Assembly: GCF_000265425.1 (NCBI RefSeq)
Contig: NC_018014.1
Coordinates: 4,216,001 to 4,280,000, forward strand
Reading direction: 5' to 3'
Length of the DNA stretch: 64,000 nt
DNA from: Terriglobus roseus DSM 18391
GTDB lineage: Bacteria > Acidobacteriota > Terriglobia > Terriglobales > Acidobacteriaceae
Made by a program: the position numbers and the translations under genes. This document shows positions 1 through 9,425 of this stretch, piece after piece (the stretch's first letter is position 1; each line of letters opens with the position of its first letter). The notes under the pieces were generated by a model. The model ran no database searches and was not told the DNA's origin. It saw nothing but the letters and a program-made list of their open reading frames with translations.

Positions 1-1023
1 GATGTCGATCTTCCAGCCCAGCAACTTCGCCGCAAGGCGAACATTCTGCCCCTTCTTGCCGATGGCCAGGGAGAGCTGCGTGTCATCCACGATGACCTCA
101 AGCTGCTTCTCGCCAAGATCCGTGATCGAAACGCGCGACACCTTCGCCGGCTGCAGAGCCTTCTCCGCAAAGGTCGTGATCTCTTCCGAGAACTCGATGA
201 TGTCGATCTTCTCGCCGCGCAGTTCACGGATGATCGACTGCACACGCATCCCCTTCATGCCCACGCAGGCGCCGACCGGATCGACGTCCTTGTCGCGCGA
301 CACGACGGCAATCTTCGTACGTTCGCCCGCCTCACGCGCAATCGCACGAATCGCAACGGTACCGTCGTAGATCTCCGGCACTTCGCTCTGGAACAGTGTC
401 TGCACCAGCGAAGGAGCAGCACGGCTCACGATCACCTGCGGACCCTTGGCCGCACGATCCACACGCAGCAACGCCACGCGAATGCGCTCGCCCACGCTGA
501 ATTGCTCCAGGCGGCTCTGCTCGCGCTTCGGCATACGAGCCTCGGCCTTGCCAAGGTCGAAGATCACGTCCATCGGCTCAATGCGCTTGACGGTCGCGTT
601 AATGATCTCGCCCACGCGGTGGTTGTACTCGTTGAACACGGTATCGCGCTCAGCCTCGCGCACCTTCTGGAAGATCACCTGCTTCGCCATCTGTGCGGCA
701 ATGCGGCCCAGCGGCGACGTGTCCTTGTAGAAACGCAGCTCAGCGCCCACTTCGACCTCCGGAGCAAGCTCACGGGCATCGGTCAGCGTAAGGACGTTCT
801 CAGGATCTTCGATCTCGGCATCGTCTTCTACGACTGTCTTAAAGACATAGGCGCGGATCTCACCGCTCTCCTTGTCGAACTCGCCGCGCATGTTTTCCTG
901 CGTCTTGTAGAACTTGCGAGTTGCCAGTGCGATGGCGTCTTCCACGGCGCCCACCACGATCTCAGGGTCAATCCCTTTGTCGCGGCTCATCGTCTCAATT
1001 GCCTGATACAGTGCGCTTGCCAT
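1..1023 (-). CDS. nusA: Transcription termination/antitermination factor NusA (3' end outside window)
   Basis: NusA binds RNA polymerase and nascent RNA and modulates pausing, termination and antitermination. The first 341 residues are visible and the frame is still open at base 1, so the C-terminus lies outside. The N-terminal RNAP-binding domain starts MASALYQAIETMSRDKGIDP; an S1 segment (VGEIINATVKRIEPMDVIFD) and the KH region follow, with DPVGACVGMKGMRVQSI in KH1 and AIGKKGQNVRLAAKLLGW near the visible end in KH2. It lies 86 nt downstream of rimP on the same strand, the usual rimP-nusA-infB order, so infB probably follows to the left. The call rests on several family-specific motifs and the operon context. 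Confidence 0.96.
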   Translation of the reverse strand, partial: MASALYQAIETMSRDKGIDPEIVVGAVEDAIALATRKFYKTQENMRGEFDKESGEIRAYVFKTVVEDDAEIEDPENVLTLTDARELAPEVEVGAELRFYKDTSPLGRIAAQMAKQVIFQKVREAERDTVFNEYNHRVGEIINATVKRIEPMDVIFDLGKAEARMPKREQSRLEQFSVGERIRVALLRVDRAAKGPQVIVSRAAPSLVQTLFQSEVPEIYDGTVAIRAIAREAGERTKIAVVSRDKDVDPVGACVGMKGMRVQSIIRELRGEKIDIIEFSEEITTFAEKALQPAKVSRVSITDLGEKQLEVIVDDTQLSLAIGKKGQNVRLAAKLLGWKIDI

Positions 1024-1109
1024 TGTTTCGTTACCTCGAATTCTTCTATTCAGTTGTGATGTTCGTCGTACCCAGGATTCACGTCAGTCTGTTCCCTGAT
1101 CCCTGTTCC

Positions 1110-1715
1110 CTAAATCTCTGCAACCAGATTCGCCTTCTCAATGTCCCGCAGCGGAATCGTAACCTTCTCCGGCGGCGGCGTGGCGCCCTGCTTCTTCTTA
1201 CCCTTCTGCTTCACCGCGCCCAGGTCCAGCGTGACGGTGTCATCGGCGAAGGTCATACGACCGGTCAGCGTCTTCATGCTGTTGATCGCTGTAAACAGCT
1301 TGACTGCCACCACAAATCCGCTGAAGCGTTCATAGTCGGCGGCGGTATAAAGCTTCCGCTCAATGCCAGGCGACGAGACCTCCAGCGTGTACTCCTGCGA
1401 TCCGGGAATCAGGTCTTCCACGTCCAGCACCGTACCAAAGTCCGAGGAGAAGACCGCGCAATCCTCGTGCGTCGTCCCCGAGAGCGCCTCCACCGGCACG
1501 CCGCTGGGCAATCCCAGTGCTTCTGCCTCCGGATCGGCCGCAGCAGCCGCAGCCTTGGCCTTCAGCGCCTCGCGGCCCGCAGCATCCTTCTCCAGGTACA
1601 CGCGCAAAGCGCGCTGCTTGCCGGCGCCAGTGAACTCGACGTCCACCACGTCCAGGCCATGGCTCGCCGCAACGCGCTGAGCCGCCGCACGAATTGCATC
1701 GATCGCGATTGCCAT
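1110..1715 (-). CDS. rimP: Ribosome maturation factor RimP
   Basis: RimP assists late assembly of the 30S subunit. The 201-residue product has the family hallmark DLIPGSQEYTLEVSSPGIER, followed by an SH3-like C-terminal domain. An Ala/Lys-rich insertion around residues 48-70 makes it longer than the roughly 150-residue E. coli protein. The ATG at 1715 is preceded by GGAGGG at a good distance. It is the first gene of the minus-strand operon that continues into nusA. Confidence 0.95.
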   Translation of the reverse strand: MAIAIDAIRAAAQRVAASHGLDVVDVEFTGAGKQRALRVYLEKDAAGREALKAKAAAAAADPEAEALGLPSGVPVEALSGTTHEDCAVFSSDFGTVLDVEDLIPGSQEYTLEVSSPGIERKLYTAADYERFSGFVVAVKLFTAINSMKTLTGRMTFADDTVTLDLGAVKQKGKKKQGATPPPEKVTIPLRDIEKANLVAEI

Positions 1716-2025
1716 GTGAAAGTCCCTCCGCGTGCAGCCTTATCCGCTGACGAAATCAACATTTGTCCAAAGAAAATGGCGGGCTCACGCCCACCAGTTG
1801 TTTTGCCGGCATCAATGGCCCGGCGGAATAACTTGCCAACTGACCTATGTTACCCGTTCCGCGCCTGCTGTTCAACCCCATGGCAGCACGCACCCTCTTT
1901 TTCGCTGGCGGCAACATTTCGCAAGGCAAATCCGGACGCGGAAAATTTATCCGCCATTCGGGGCCGCCGTAACGGTCGCCGCATGCCATGCTGGAGTCGA
2001 CCGCCAACAGCAAGGGACGATCCCA
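1716..2025. other. Divergent intergenic region between rimP and the diguanylate cyclase gene
   Basis: This 310-nt stretch separates two divergent genes, so it should hold both promoters and the rimP leader. The plus-strand reading frame of the downstream gene stays open through most of it, but its residues here look non-protein-like and the good ribosome binding site lies at the GTG at 2026. I see no tRNA, no convincing riboswitch fold and no strong consensus promoter. Confidence 0.5.
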
Positions 2026-3264
2026 GTGATCACGCCAGCCGAAGAACAGGTGCCAGCGACCGCCGGCGTTACGCCCAGTGCCCCGTGGGCTACCACCATC
2101 ACCTATATGGTGGCGCTGCTTGTGATCGCATCGATCTCCGTCACATCCCACCTGCTGACCAATCGAATCGTCGCTCGCCAGTCCACCACGGCGCTGCTCG
2201 TCAACACCGCCGGTCGCCAGCGCATGCTGTCACAGCGCATCACCCGCCTCGCCCAGCAATCCGCCGACGGCACCCTCGCACCCACCGCCGCGGCCGCACA
2301 AATACTCGCGCTTACCGCCCGCATGGAGACGGCCCAGCACCAGTTGATCGACGGCGATACCGCAATTGGCCTGAAGGGATCCGACGCTCCGCAGATCCAC
2401 GATCTCTACTTCGGATCGAAAGTCCATCTGCAACAGCAGGTGCTCGACTTCCTCGCCCACGCCCGCGCCTTCGCCGCACAGCCTTCACCCAACCTCTCAG
2501 ACCCGCACCTGCACGCCATGGTGACCGCCGCCGACACCTCTCTCCTCGACGGTCTGGATGCCGCCGTAGCGCTTTACCAGTCAGCCTCCGAGCACGACAT
2601 CCGCCATCTCGAACACCTGATGAACACCCTCACGGCACTCATGCTCCTGGTGCTCATCCTCGAAGCCCTGCTCATCTACCGGCCGCTCTTCAACCGCCTG
2701 ACCAGCGCCATCTCCCTGCTGCTGAAGGTCTCCACCACAGACTTCATGACGGGTCTGCTCAACCGGCGTGCCTTCCTCGCCGCAGCTGAGCGCGAACTCG
2801 CCATGAGCAGCCGTTCCCACGTCCCCTGCTGCCTGCTGCTCATCGATCTCGACTCCTTCAAGAACGTGAATGACACCTACGGCCACCCCGCCGGCGACCT
2901 CGTCCTCCAGAACTTCGCAGCCGTCGCGCACAAATCGCGCCGCGATGGCGACCTGGTCGGCCGCATGGGCGGCGAGGAGTTCGCCCTGATTCTGCCCGCC
3001 ACCGATCTCGACGGCGGTATACAGGTAGCCGAGCGCCTCCGCGTCGCCTTCGCCGAATCCCGAGTTACCTCCAACGGTCGCACCATCGCCGCAACCATCA
3101 GCACCGGCATGCTCTGCACCACAGGCGGCAGCCTCACGGAATGCATCGCCCACGCCGACCGCCTGCTCTACCAGGCAAAACACAGCGGTCGGAATCGCGT
3201 CGAGGCCGCCTCCACCGCCGCCCCGGCCAGACCGCTCACCAGCACTCACGCAGGCGCACACTAA
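2026..3264 (+). CDS. Membrane-bound diguanylate cyclase with PilJ-type sensor domain
   Basis: Predicted to make cyclic di-GMP from two GTP in response to a periplasmic signal. From the GTG at 2026 (AAGGGA 8 nt upstream) the protein has 412 residues. TM1 spans about 24-44. A PilJ/NarX-like helical sensor follows, marked by AGRQRMLSQRI near residue 61. TM2 is about 199-223 and a GGDEF domain about 240-400. The active-site signature is GGEEF (about 315-319), a functional variant, and the product-inhibition I-site RDGD sits five residues before it. An upstream ATG at 1732 would add about 98 residues of low-complexity, unlikely protein and was not chosen. It is one of four c-di-GMP proteins in the first 20 kb. 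Confidence 0.9.
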   Translation: MITPAEEQVPATAGVTPSAPWATTITYMVALLVIASISVTSHLLTNRIVARQSTTALLVNTAGRQRMLSQRITRLAQQSADGTLAPTAAAAQILALTARMETAQHQLIDGDTAIGLKGSDAPQIHDLYFGSKVHLQQQVLDFLAHARAFAAQPSPNLSDPHLHAMVTAADTSLLDGLDAAVALYQSASEHDIRHLEHLMNTLTALMLLVLILEALLIYRPLFNRLTSAISLLLKVSTTDFMTGLLNRRAFLAAAERELAMSSRSHVPCCLLLIDLDSFKNVNDTYGHPAGDLVLQNFAAVAHKSRRDGDLVGRMGGEEFALILPATDLDGGIQVAERLRVAFAESRVTSNGRTIAATISTGMLCTTGGSLTECIAHADRLLYQAKHSGRNRVEAASTAAPARPLTSTHAGAH

Positions 3265-3431
3265 ACCGGACGAGCTCTCCAGCGCCCACCCGCTGCACGC
3301 CTCAATCGCAACACAATCCGCTTCTCGAAGCGCCGATGGCCGATTCTTCCAACAGCATCGGCGTCTGTATGATCAGGCGAAGATCGCAGTACGACCGCGT
3401 CATTCCGTCGGGCAAAGGTGAAGAATCCCCC

Positions 3432-4952
3432 ATGCATCCCCTTCCAAAATGGTTCCGGCCGCTGATCGTTGCGGTGCTCGCACTCGGCTTTCTTCTCTTG
3501 ATTGCGTTCACCTACAAATGGCCGCTGATCTGGGACGCGCAGATCTTTCACTATGCAAACTTCCTTGTGGACCACGGATACCGGCCATATAAGGACATCA
3601 CCGATATGAACCTCCCGGGCGCCTACTTGGTTGAGGGCGGGGCGATGCACCTGTTCGGCGGCGGCGATCTAGCCTGGCGCATGTATGACTTCAGCATGCT
3701 GCTCGCCGTGATAATCGCGGGCATGGTCATCGCTGCCCCGTATGACTGGCTGGCAGGCCTGTTCTCAGGGGTGCTATTCGCTGTGATTCACTCCGATGAC
3801 GGCCCCATCGACTCAGCCCAGCGCGATGAGGCCATGGCGATGATGCTCATGGTCTCCTACGCTTTTCTCTTTGAGGCGCTGCGACGGCGCAAGGCCTGGT
3901 TGCTGGTGCCACCCGGCTTTCTGGTGGGCATAGCCTGCTCCATTAAGCCCACCTTTGCGCCACTGGGCTTGGCACTCTTCGTCCTGATCTGGTTCACATT
4001 GCGCAAGCGCGGTGTCCCGGCAATGCCCTATCTTGCATGCGGACTTGCAGGTGCGCTCGGCGCCACTGCGCTTGTGCTGGGCTATCTTCTCCACTACGGT
4101 TCACTCGGCGCATTCATCACGATCAGCCGCACCATTACGCCCTACTACTCGCAGTTGACGCACTTCCCCCTCAAACAGATGGCGATAGGCTTCCTGCCAT
4201 TCATCCTGAAATTACTGCTTCCGTTCAGCCTGATTGCCGCTTTTTACAACAAGTCGTGGCGAGAAATGGAGCGGCCGGCGCTGCTGCTGGCGGTACTCTC
4301 CGGCGCATTTTCCTACTTCATTCAACACAAAGGGAACCCCTATCATCGTTACCCGTTGACCATGTTTCTGCCGTTGTGGCTCGGCATCGAACTGGCCCTT
4401 GCGATGCGCAAGCCCCAGCCTTGGCTGCGGGCCGTTGGCGCCGCGGGCATCGCCCTGGGAACTCTGGTGGGTGTGCCGTATTACCTTGCGCGCGTCCACC
4501 GCATCCCGGTGAACAATCGCTTCACACCTGCCTTGGTGGCAGACCTGAAGCAGTTGGGCGGTGACCGGCTGCAGCATAAAGTGCAGTGCGTCGATATGGT
4601 GGACGGATGCTACAACGCCCTGTACAGGTTGAAGTTGCTGCCAAGCAGCGGCAGTATGGGCGACCTGCTCTACTTCTCCGAGATTCCATCGCCCGTGGTG
4701 GACCAGTACCGTGATCAGTTTCAGAGAGAGCTTGCGCTCAACCCTCCGTCAGTCATAGTACTCAGCAACGTTTGGTTCACCCACCATACCGCCAGCTTCG
4801 ATAAATTGCAGCAGTGGCCCGCCTTTGCCACGTACCTGGACACCCAGTACGATCTCGCAGTTACCCGCAATTTCCCTGCGGAATTCGGTGCAGCGTATCG
4901 CCTCTACCTACGCAAAGGATCGAACCTGCCTCCCCCGCAGGCAGCCAACTAA
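3432..4952 (+). CDS. Polytopic GT-C (family 39-like) glycosyltransferase
   Basis: A 506-residue membrane protein with roughly ten hydrophobic segments. Near the N-terminus is the acidic first-loop region typical of PMT/ArnT-like enzymes that take sugars from polyprenyl-phosphate carriers (WDAQIFHYANFLVDHG, then DMNLPGAYL). A soluble C-terminal tail begins after about residue 360. The ATG at 3432 was chosen because AAAGGTGAAG precedes it and the hydrophobic N-terminus starts there. The open frame extends upstream without protein-like content. It ends one base from the stop of the oppositely oriented gtrA-like gene, and with that gtrB-gtrA pair suggests transfer of lipid-linked sugars to an envelope acceptor. 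Substrate unknown. Confidence 0.75.
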   Translation: MHPLPKWFRPLIVAVLALGFLLLIAFTYKWPLIWDAQIFHYANFLVDHGYRPYKDITDMNLPGAYLVEGGAMHLFGGGDLAWRMYDFSMLLAVIIAGMVIAAPYDWLAGLFSGVLFAVIHSDDGPIDSAQRDEAMAMMLMVSYAFLFEALRRRKAWLLVPPGFLVGIACSIKPTFAPLGLALFVLIWFTLRKRGVPAMPYLACGLAGALGATALVLGYLLHYGSLGAFITISRTITPYYSQLTHFPLKQMAIGFLPFILKLLLPFSLIAAFYNKSWREMERPALLLAVLSGAFSYFIQHKGNPYHRYPLTMFLPLWLGIELALAMRKPQPWLRAVGAAGIALGTLVGVPYYLARVHRIPVNNRFTPALVADLKQLGGDRLQHKVQCVDMVDGCYNALYRLKLLPSSGSMGDLLYFSEIPSPVVDQYRDQFQRELALNPPSVIVLSNVWFTHHTASFDKLQQWPAFATYLDTQYDLAVTRNFPAEFGAAYRLYLRKGSNLPPPQAAN

Positions 4953-4953
4953 C

Positions 4954-5418
4954 CTATTCCACCGCGTCCGTGCGTTTCCGAAAGGAAAAGTATTTATGGC
5001 CCAGAAAGCTTGCGAAGACCGTAAGCACCGTTAGCAGAGCGCCTGCCAGATAGGGCGCTCGCTGTTGTTGCGGCGGCATAACGTTCCTCAGGAATGCGGT
5101 AAGCGGTGCGATCGCAACGGCGCTGAACGCCATGGTGGGCAGGTACACCAGAAAGCTGCGCAGATATTCCGGCAGAAAGCGATCTTTCGAACGGAATACA
5201 AACAACTTATAGCCCAGAAAAGACACGGTGATGTTGGTAACTCCGGCCACCACTGTCGCAGCGCTCGCTGCCAGACCGGGGTGGGCAGGCGCCATTCGAA
5301 CGAACAACCAGGTAAACAGGCTGAAACAGCCATAGCCGAAGAGGGTATTGCCGACGCCGACAAGAAGGTAGCGCACCACCTGCGCAGACGGGACAAACTG
5401 GCGAACACGGCTGGTCAA
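4954..5418 (-). CDS. GtrA family membrane protein (putative flippase)
   Basis: A 154-residue protein with four hydrophobic segments. GtrA-like proteins are thought to flip undecaprenyl-phosphate-linked sugars across the inner membrane. Family features are RYLLVGVGNTLFGYG at the start, TNITVSFLGYKLFVFR in the middle, and a basic, aromatic C-terminus (FLGHKYFSFRKR). It lies 56 nt downstream of a GtrB-like transferase on the same strand, the canonical gtrB-gtrA pairing. Confidence 0.88.
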   Translation of the reverse strand: MTSRVRQFVPSAQVVRYLLVGVGNTLFGYGCFSLFTWLFVRMAPAHPGLAASAATVVAGVTNITVSFLGYKLFVFRSKDRFLPEYLRSFLVYLPTMAFSAVAIAPLTAFLRNVMPPQQQRAPYLAGALLTVLTVFASFLGHKYFSFRKRTDAVE

Positions 5419-5474
5419 AGCGATCGATACCTTCCGGAAATCTCAGGTTGGCTCAAGATGCGAAACATCCCAAC

Positions 5475-6410
5475 TTAGTCGAAATTGATGCGTTCCCGTT
5501 CGATGACCAACGGACGCTTCTGCACAAAAGCGTGAATGGAACCCACGTACTCGCCGATAATGCCGATCGAGATCAACTGGACCGATCCGAGAAAGAACAG
5601 GCCCACCATAATCGGCGCAAGACCCAGTTCAAAGTGCTGCCAGTAAAGCAGCTTTGCGACGAGATATCCAAATGCCAGCAACAGGCTGAACAACGCGCAC
5701 ACAAAGCCACCCAGCATCACCAGCCGCAGAGGCACCTTGGACAGGTTGGTGATACCAAGCATCGCTATGTCATACAAAGTATAGAAATTGTTCTTGGTAA
5801 TGCCGCGGGTTCGACGCGACTGGTTGTAACGCACTTCTTTGTGCGGCAGCCCGATTTCCGCGATCTGCCCGCGAAAGTAAGGGTAGGGATCGGTGAAGTC
5901 CTTACGCAGGATGTCGATGACCTTCTTGTCATAGAGACCGAACCCCGTGTAGTGCTCGATCACTTTCACATCAGTAAGCTTCGCGATCAGCTTGTAATAG
6001 AACGACCGCACCCCGTACATCAGGGTGTTTTCGTCGCTGGTATGTTTCACGCCGACAACGATGGGATAACCGGCCTCCCACTCGCGCAGGAACTCATAAA
6101 CCAGTTCCGGCGGATCCTGCAGATCAGAGAGCAGGATGACCACAGCATCACCGCTGGCCGCCAAAATGGCATGGTGAGGTGACCGGATGTGACCGAAGTT
6201 GCGTGCGTTGCAGATCACCTTCACATGGGGGTCTTCTGCGGCAAAGCCTCGCAGCAACTCGACGGTGCGATCCGTTGAGTTGTTGTCGATCAGAATGTGC
6301 TCGTAGCGGTATTGCGGAAGCTGAGCGAAGAGGGAGCGAACGCGTTCGATCAACGCTGCGACGTTGCCTTCTTCGTTGTAGCAGGGACTCACGACACTGA
6401 TCAGCTTCAT
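5475..6410 (-). CDS. GtrB/DPM1-like family 2 glycosyltransferase
   Basis: Probably transfers a sugar from a nucleotide donor to undecaprenyl phosphate on the cytoplasmic face. The 311-residue product has a GT-A fold start (ISVVSPCYNEEGNV), the DXD-like LLSDLQDPPEL near residue 90, and two C-terminal transmembrane helices (about 230-255 and 265-290) as in GtrB/ArnC enzymes. The ATG at 6410 has GAGGGG upstream and begins exactly at the conserved N-terminus. The frame continues 28 codons further upstream, but that part has no family features. It is transcribed with the gtrA-like gene and diverges from guaB. Confidence 0.9.
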   Translation of the reverse strand: MKLISVVSPCYNEEGNVAALIERVRSLFAQLPQYRYEHILIDNNSTDRTVELLRGFAAEDPHVKVICNARNFGHIRSPHHAILAASGDAVVILLSDLQDPPELVYEFLREWEAGYPIVVGVKHTSDENTLMYGVRSFYYKLIAKLTDVKVIEHYTGFGLYDKKVIDILRKDFTDPYPYFRGQIAEIGLPHKEVRYNQSRRTRGITKNNFYTLYDIAMLGITNLSKVPLRLVMLGGFVCALFSLLLAFGYLVAKLLYWQHFELGLAPIMVGLFFLGSVQLISIGIIGEYVGSIHAFVQKRPLVIERERINFD

Positions 6411-6587
6411 AGATTTGGGGTCCCCTCTCTCTACGATGCAAGGCGAGCCAAGCATTCGGTCCCGCCACCGTTTTTTATCCGGGGCGCCACGCACATATGC
6501 CGACGAGGTTTCCCTTAAACCTCGATTTCAGACTGATTTGCGCGGAACCAAAGTGTGGCGATCACATTGCGCGGCATGCGTTGGGGC

Positions 6588-6593
6588 TACAAT
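6588..6593 (+). promoter_or_regulatory. Putative -10 box of guaB
   Basis: TACAAT lies 12 nt before the guaB ATG, which has no Shine-Dalgarno sequence. Transcription would start about 5-6 nt before the start codon, giving a nearly leaderless mRNA. No good -35 is visible. Confidence 0.45.
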
Positions 6594-6605
6594 CTGTAGA
6601 ACTTT

Positions 6606-8129
6606 ATGCTGATAAGTCCACTTCCCGAAGCCCTGACGTTTGACGACGTCTTGCTTGTGCCTGCCTTCTCGGACGTGGTTCCGACGCAGGTGAACACCGC
6701 AACGCGACTCACCGCTCGCATCACTCTGAACACACCACTCCTCTCCGCTGCCATGGACACCGTCACCGAGTCCCGCCTGGCCATCGCCATGGCGCAGGCC
6801 GGTGGCATGGGTGTCGTGCACCGCAACCTCTCCATCGAACAGCAGGCCAGCGAGATCGACAAGGTCAAACGCTCCGAGAGCGGCATGATCGTCGATCCCG
6901 TCACCATCGAGCCGGAGCAGCCCATCGCCGCCGCCCTCGAGGTCATGCGACGCTACAAGATCAGTGGCGTCCCCGTCACCAAGAACAAGAAGCTCGTCGG
7001 CATCCTTACCAACCGTGATCTCCGCTTCGTCTCCCGCACCGACATCCCGATCAGCGAGGTGATGACTAAGACCAACCTCATCACCGTTCCGGTCGGCACC
7101 ACGCTCGAAGATGCAGAACACATCCTGCACCAGCACCGCGTCGAAAAGCTCCTCGTCGTCAATGACGCCTACGAACTCAAGGGCCTCATCACCGTTAAGG
7201 ACATTCAGAAGAAACTCAAGTACCCCAACGCCTGCAAGGACGGTCAGGGCCGCCTGCGCGTTGCCGGTGCCATCGGTGCAACGGGCGACTTCCTGGAGCG
7301 CGCCGCCGCTCTCGTCGAAGAGCACGTCGACGCGCTCGCCATCGACTCCGCACACGGCCACTCCTCGCGGGTCCTCGAAGCCGTCACCGAGTGCAAGAAG
7401 CGCTTCCCGCACATCGACCTGCTCGCCGGCAATATCGCCACCTACGACGGCTGCCTCGCACTCATCGACGCAGGCGCAGATGCAGTCAAAGTCGGCATCG
7501 GCCCCGGCTCCATCTGCACCACGCGCATGGTCACCGGCGCGGGCATGCCGCAGATCACCGCCATCAGCGAGGCCTACCGCGCCGCCAAGAGCCGCGGCAT
7601 CACCGTCATCGCCGACGGTGGCATCAAGTACTCCGGCGACGTCACCAAGGCCATCGCCGCAGGCGCGGGCTGCATCATGATCGGCTCACTCTTCGCCGGC
7701 GTGGACGAGTCACCGGGCGAGACCATCCTCTATCAGGGCCGCAGCTTCAAGAGCTACCGTGGCATGGGCTCACTGTCCGCCATGGCGCAAGGCAGTGGCG
7801 AACGCTACTTCCAGGGCAAGGACGATCTCTCGGCCAACAACGAGCCCAACCGCTCGCTCACCTCGCCGGAACCCAGCATGAACAACCGCCTGGCGAAGTT
7901 CGTTCCGGAAGGCATTGAAGGCCGCGTTCCCTACCGTGGACCGCTCGGCGACATGGTCTACCAGCTCGTCGGAGGCCTGCGCAGCGGCATGGGCTACCTC
8001 GGCTGCGAGACCATCGCAGACCTCCAGGAAAACGCACGCTTCGTCCGCATCAGCGGCGCGGGCTTGCGCGAATCCCACGTCCACGACGTCGTCATCACCC
8101 GTGAAGCACCCAACTACCACGCGGAATAA
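6606..8129 (+). CDS. guaB: Inosine-5'-monophosphate dehydrogenase
   Basis: Catalyses NAD-dependent oxidation of IMP to XMP, the committed step of GTP synthesis. The 507-residue length is typical. The N-terminus [15 protein letters not shown] is diagnostic. A pair of CBS domains is inserted at about residues 95-205, and the active-site loop [17 protein letters not shown] contains the catalytic Cys. The flap region holds GSGERYFQ. The gene stands alone and the start has no clear ribosome binding site. Confidence 0.98.
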   Translation: MLISPLPEALTFDDVLLVPAFSDVVPTQVNTATRLTARITLNTPLLSAAMDTVTESRLAIAMAQAGGMGVVHRNLSIEQQASEIDKVKRSESGMIVDPVTIEPEQPIAAALEVMRRYKISGVPVTKNKKLVGILTNRDLRFVSRTDIPISEVMTKTNLITVPVGTTLEDAEHILHQHRVEKLLVVNDAYELKGLITVKDIQKKLKYPNACKDGQGRLRVAGAIGATGDFLERAAALVEEHVDALAIDSAHGHSSRVLEAVTECKKRFPHIDLLAGNIATYDGCLALIDAGADAVKVGIGPGSICTTRMVTGAGMPQITAISEAYRAAKSRGITVIADGGIKYSGDVTKAIAAGAGCIMIGSLFAGVDESPGETILYQGRSFKSYRGMGSLSAMAQGSGERYFQGKDDLSANNEPNRSLTSPEPSMNNRLAKFVPEGIEGRVPYRGPLGDMVYQLVGGLRSGMGYLGCETIADLQENARFVRISGAGLRESHVHDVVITREAPNYHAE

Positions 8130-8170
8130 CAAGCAGCTAGCAGCACAGACGCACGGGACTAACGCACGCA

Positions 8171-8226
8171 ACAAACGCATGGCAACAAACGCATGGCAAC
8201 AAACGCATGGCAACAAACGCATGAAG
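8171..8226. repeat. 14-bp tandem repeat, four copies
   Basis: Four head-to-tail copies of ACAAACGCATGGCA begin at 8171, 8185, 8199 and 8213. The first three are identical; the last ends in GAAG and merges into the hairpin that follows. The array lies in the spacer after guaB. Confidence 0.95.
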
Positions 8227-8255
8227 GCCACCCTTAGGGTGGCCTTCGTGCGTTT
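8214..8255 (+). terminator. guaB: Long hairpin after guaB, probable terminator
   Basis: A 19-bp stem with one T-G wobble pairs 8214-8233 with 8237-8255; the perfect inner part is AAGGCCACCC/GGGTGGCCTT around a 3-nt apex. There is no long T-tract, so it may act as a terminator or as an mRNA-stabilising 3' structure. The left arm is part of the last tandem-repeat copy. Confidence 0.6.
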
Positions 8256-8337
8256 GCGGCTTCAGCCGCCGAGATAGAAAACGAAACCATCCCGATGTGG
8301 CTTTAGCCACCGGGATTCCAATCTCGGCGGGAAAGCC
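8256..8337. repeat. Compound palindromic intergenic element
   Basis: Two small palindromes, GCGGCTTCAGCCGC (8256-8269) and GTGGCTTTAGCCAC (8297-8310), share the core GGCTTnAGCC. The outer bases CGGCTTCAGCCGCCGAGAT and ATCTCGGCGGGAAAGCCG also pair over the whole block. A related CGGGGCTAAAGCCCCG palindrome occurs at 60844-60859, so this looks like a dispersed element. Confidence 0.6.
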
Positions 8338-8357
8338 GCTCCAACCTCAAAGCGAGG

Positions 8358-8570
8358 TTAAGCGCCCTTTTTATCGTGCTGCGGACTTGTCACATCATGC
8401 TTCGCAAGCGCGGCCTTCACCTTGACCACATGCGTGCCGTGCACGCGAATCGCCTCATGCAGAACCTCACCGGTAACGCCCAGTTCCTTGCTCCAGTAGT
8501 GAATATCGGACGACACCTTCGGATTGATCTCGGTCTCGCTGCTGGGTCCGTGCTCAACATTTGCTGACAT
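8358..8570 (-). CDS. DUF3606 family small protein
   Basis: A 70-residue soluble protein whose central part (DIHYWSKELGVTGEVLHEAI, then VHGTHVVKVKAAL) matches the DUF3606 pattern: a short helical domain with YW(T/S)KELG and a later VKxxL helix. Its function is unknown. The ATG at 8570 has AGGAG 9 nt upstream. It diverges from the SDR gene. Similar small proteins are common in soil bacteria and are sometimes linked with stress responses; nothing in the sequence fixes a role here. Confidence 0.8.
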   Translation of the reverse strand: MSANVEHGPSSETEINPKVSSDIHYWSKELGVTGEVLHEAIRVHGTHVVKVKAALAKHDVTSPQHDKKGA

Positions 8571-8695
8571 GCGTTAAATCTCCTGCTCTGGTGGATGCGT
8601 CCTGGCAACGTGACGTGGTCCTCCCCGCAACATTTCCTCCTCAACCTGCGAAGACAATTCACGGGTTGCCTCATCGAATGCACGGAGGATACCCC

Positions 8696-9418
8696 ATGGC
8701 CGAAAAGGCAAAGATCGCACTCATCACCGGAGCCAATAAAGGCATCGGCTTCGAAGTCTCAAAGCAACTCGCAGATAAGGGCTATACCGTCCTGCTGGGC
8801 GCTCGCGATGTGACGCTTGGCGAAGCGGCTGCCGCAAAGCTGCAGGGGGACGTCTCCGTCATCCACATCGATCTCGCTTCGCCCGAAACCTCCATCGCCG
8901 CCGCGAAAGAGATCGAAAGCAAGTACGGAGTACTCGACGTCCTCGTCAACAACGCCGGCACCGTCGACTGGACGGACGGCCCGCCCAGCATCACGAAAAT
9001 CGATGCTATCCGCAAGATCTTCGACACCAACTTCTTCGGCACCATTGAAGTCACCCAGGCCTTCCTTCCGCTGCTGAAAAAGTCCACCGGCGGCGCCATC
9101 GTCAACGTCTCCAGCGGCCTCGGCTCCCTGCAGCAGAACGGTGATCCAGAGTGGCCCTACGTCCAGTTCAAAGCCCTCGGCTACTGCAGCTCGAAGGCCG
9201 CGCTCAACATGATGACCGTGCAGCTCGCATGGGAGTTGCGCGACACCCCCATCAAGGTCAACTCCGCCGACCCCGGCTACACCGCAACCGACCTCAACAA
9301 CCACGGTGGCCCGCAGACCGTGGAAGAAGGCTCAGAAGCCATCGTCCGTCTCGCCACACTGGACGCATCCGGCCCTAACGGCTCCTTCTACGACCGCAAC
9401 GGCGTCGTTCCCTGGTAA
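8696..9418 (+). CDS. Short-chain dehydrogenase/reductase
   Basis: A 240-residue classical SDR, an NAD(P)-dependent oxidoreductase with unknown substrate. The Rossmann motif TGANKGIG is at the N-terminus, NNAG near residue 85, the catalytic Ser in NVSSGLGS, and YCSSK supplies the Tyr and Lys. It resembles carbonyl-reductase-like SDRs that begin ALITGANKGIGFE. The ATG at 8696 has GGAGG 7 nt upstream; an earlier in-frame ATG at 8678 lacks this. Confidence 0.93.
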   Translation: MAEKAKIALITGANKGIGFEVSKQLADKGYTVLLGARDVTLGEAAAAKLQGDVSVIHIDLASPETSIAAAKEIESKYGVLDVLVNNAGTVDWTDGPPSITKIDAIRKIFDTNFFGTIEVTQAFLPLLKKSTGGAIVNVSSGLGSLQQNGDPEWPYVQFKALGYCSSKAALNMMTVQLAWELRDTPIKVNSADPGYTATDLNNHGGPQTVEEGSEAIVRLATLDASGPNGSFYDRNGVVPW

Positions 9419-9425
9419 ACACCCG

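Noticed and set aside
921..2789. 622-codon plus-strand frame
   Set aside because: It runs antisense to rimP and in another frame of the cyclase gene; composition is Arg/Pro/His-rich with no domain.
8171..8226. Possible CRISPR-like array
   Set aside because: The units are 14 bp and contiguous, with no spacers; it is a simple tandem repeat.
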